From NCBI GenBank assembly GCA_964553915.1, contig CAZKMM010000004.1, forward strand, positions 1 to 42,216: a stretch of DNA of 42,216 nt, read 5' to 3'. Position numbers and translations under genes: made by a program. Each line of letters opens with the position of its first letter. Within the stretch, counting starts at the first letter, position 1. Shown here piece by piece: positions 42,036 through 42,216 of this stretch. Origin of the DNA: CAZKMM01 sp964553915. Lineage in GTDB: Bacteria; RBG-13-61-14; DRUE01. The notes below the pieces were generated by a model. That model did not search any database, was not told where the DNA came from, and saw only the letters and a program-made list of their open reading frames with translations.

Positions 42036-42216
42036 TTACGGAGCCTGAGAGCGGAGCTGAGAAAGATTCTTCTTGCGATACTCCAGGCGATTAAGCGCAT
42101 CTATATAAGCCAGGGCAGAAGCAACAATAATATCGGTATGTGCCCCAAAACCCGTCACCTCAATCCCCTCCTCCTCAATTCTCACCCGCACCTCTCCCTG
42201 GGCATCGGTTCCGCCG
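42036..42216 (-). CDS. leuA: 2-isopropylmalate synthase, C-terminal fragment cut by window edge
   Basis: The minus strand reads GGTDAQGEVRVRIEEEGIEV, then TGFGAHTDIIVASALAYIDALNRL, and stops at 42036. This is the end of the LeuA regulatory domain, with the usual GTDAQGEV and ADTDIIVAS-type leucine-sensing motifs (AHTDIIVAS here). About 60 residues are visible; the catalytic part lies beyond the window. The family normally condenses acetyl-CoA with 2-ketoisovalerate and is inhibited by leucine through this domain. Citramalate synthase has a similar C-terminus and is the main alternative. It is upstream of leuC on the same strand. Confidence 0.85.
   Translation of the reverse strand, partial: GGTDAQGEVRVRIEEEGIEVTGFGAHTDIIVASALAYIDALNRLEYRKKNLSQLRSQAP

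Noticed and set aside
1..42216. CRISPR arrays, insertion sequences, prophage, tRNA or rRNA genes
   Set aside because: No spaced repeats, transposase or phage proteins were seen, and the gaps are too short and AT-rich to hold RNA genes that I could recognise.

Overview
This 42.2 kb window is gene-dense bacterial chromosome with moderate GC, very short intergenic gaps and many overlapping starts and stops. It carries one 100-N assembly gap at 4128-4227. The organism looks like a Gram-negative (diderm) bacterium: it has LpxC for lipid A, Lgt and LspA for lipoproteins, a protein that looks like an Omp85-type outer-membrane barrel ending in Phe, a PilT motor and a possible sigma54 promoter. Several acyl-CoA dehydrogenases, a CoA-transferase/GNAT fusion, a phosphofructokinase with PPi-type residues and two radical SAM enzymes suggest an anaerobic, heterotrophic or fermentative lineage. 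An Aminicenantes/Acidobacteriota-like genome would fit, but that placement is only an impression from gene content. I saw no phage, insertion sequence, CRISPR array, rRNA or tRNA. No gene-free stretch exceeds 300 bases.

Layout. 1-676 (-) is the N-terminal part of a secreted propeller-like protein cut by the window edge. 785-4050 (+) holds a phosphofructokinase, a D-cysteine desulfhydrase-like PLP enzyme and a secreted CrtC/Svf1-like lipocalin protein. 4043-8746 (-) is an acyl/acetyl metabolism operon: histone-deacetylase-family protein, CoA-transferase fused to a GNAT domain, a YghO-type GNAT protein, then an MNT nucleotidyltransferase whose partner gene falls in the N gap. 8777-11571 (-) holds a TMTC-like membrane protein with TPRs and a cysteine-rich protein of unknown function.

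11667-23365 (+) is a long co-directional run: PAS protein, pgpA, cinA, thpR, recA, pilT, alaS, an FHA-GAF-adenylate cyclase, hypA, hypB and lpxC. The hypB-lpxC gap holds two matching 18-bp dyads upstream of a sigma54-like promoter. 23369-26351 (-) holds a SPASM radical SAM enzyme and a long acyl-CoA dehydrogenase, separated by a strong terminator. 26462-31149 (+) is a cell-envelope group: SGNH hydrolase, DUF4380-like protein, and a secreted protein plus outer-membrane barrel that may be one frameshifted gene. It converges on a secreted GH36-like glycosidase (31146-33341, -).

33364-42216 is all on the minus strand: a polyprenyl diphosphate synthase, a tandem acyl-CoA dehydrogenase pair, a zinc alcohol dehydrogenase, a B12-binding radical SAM protein, and a leuA-leuC-lspA-lgt run. 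Working together, the window covers glycolysis, CoA-thioester metabolism with possible control by protein acetylation, leucine synthesis, envelope and lipoprotein biogenesis, DNA repair and cAMP signalling. The items most worth a second look are the frameshifted barrel gene, the lpxC control region, the deacetylase/CoA-transferase/GNAT operon and the orphan SPASM radical SAM enzyme.
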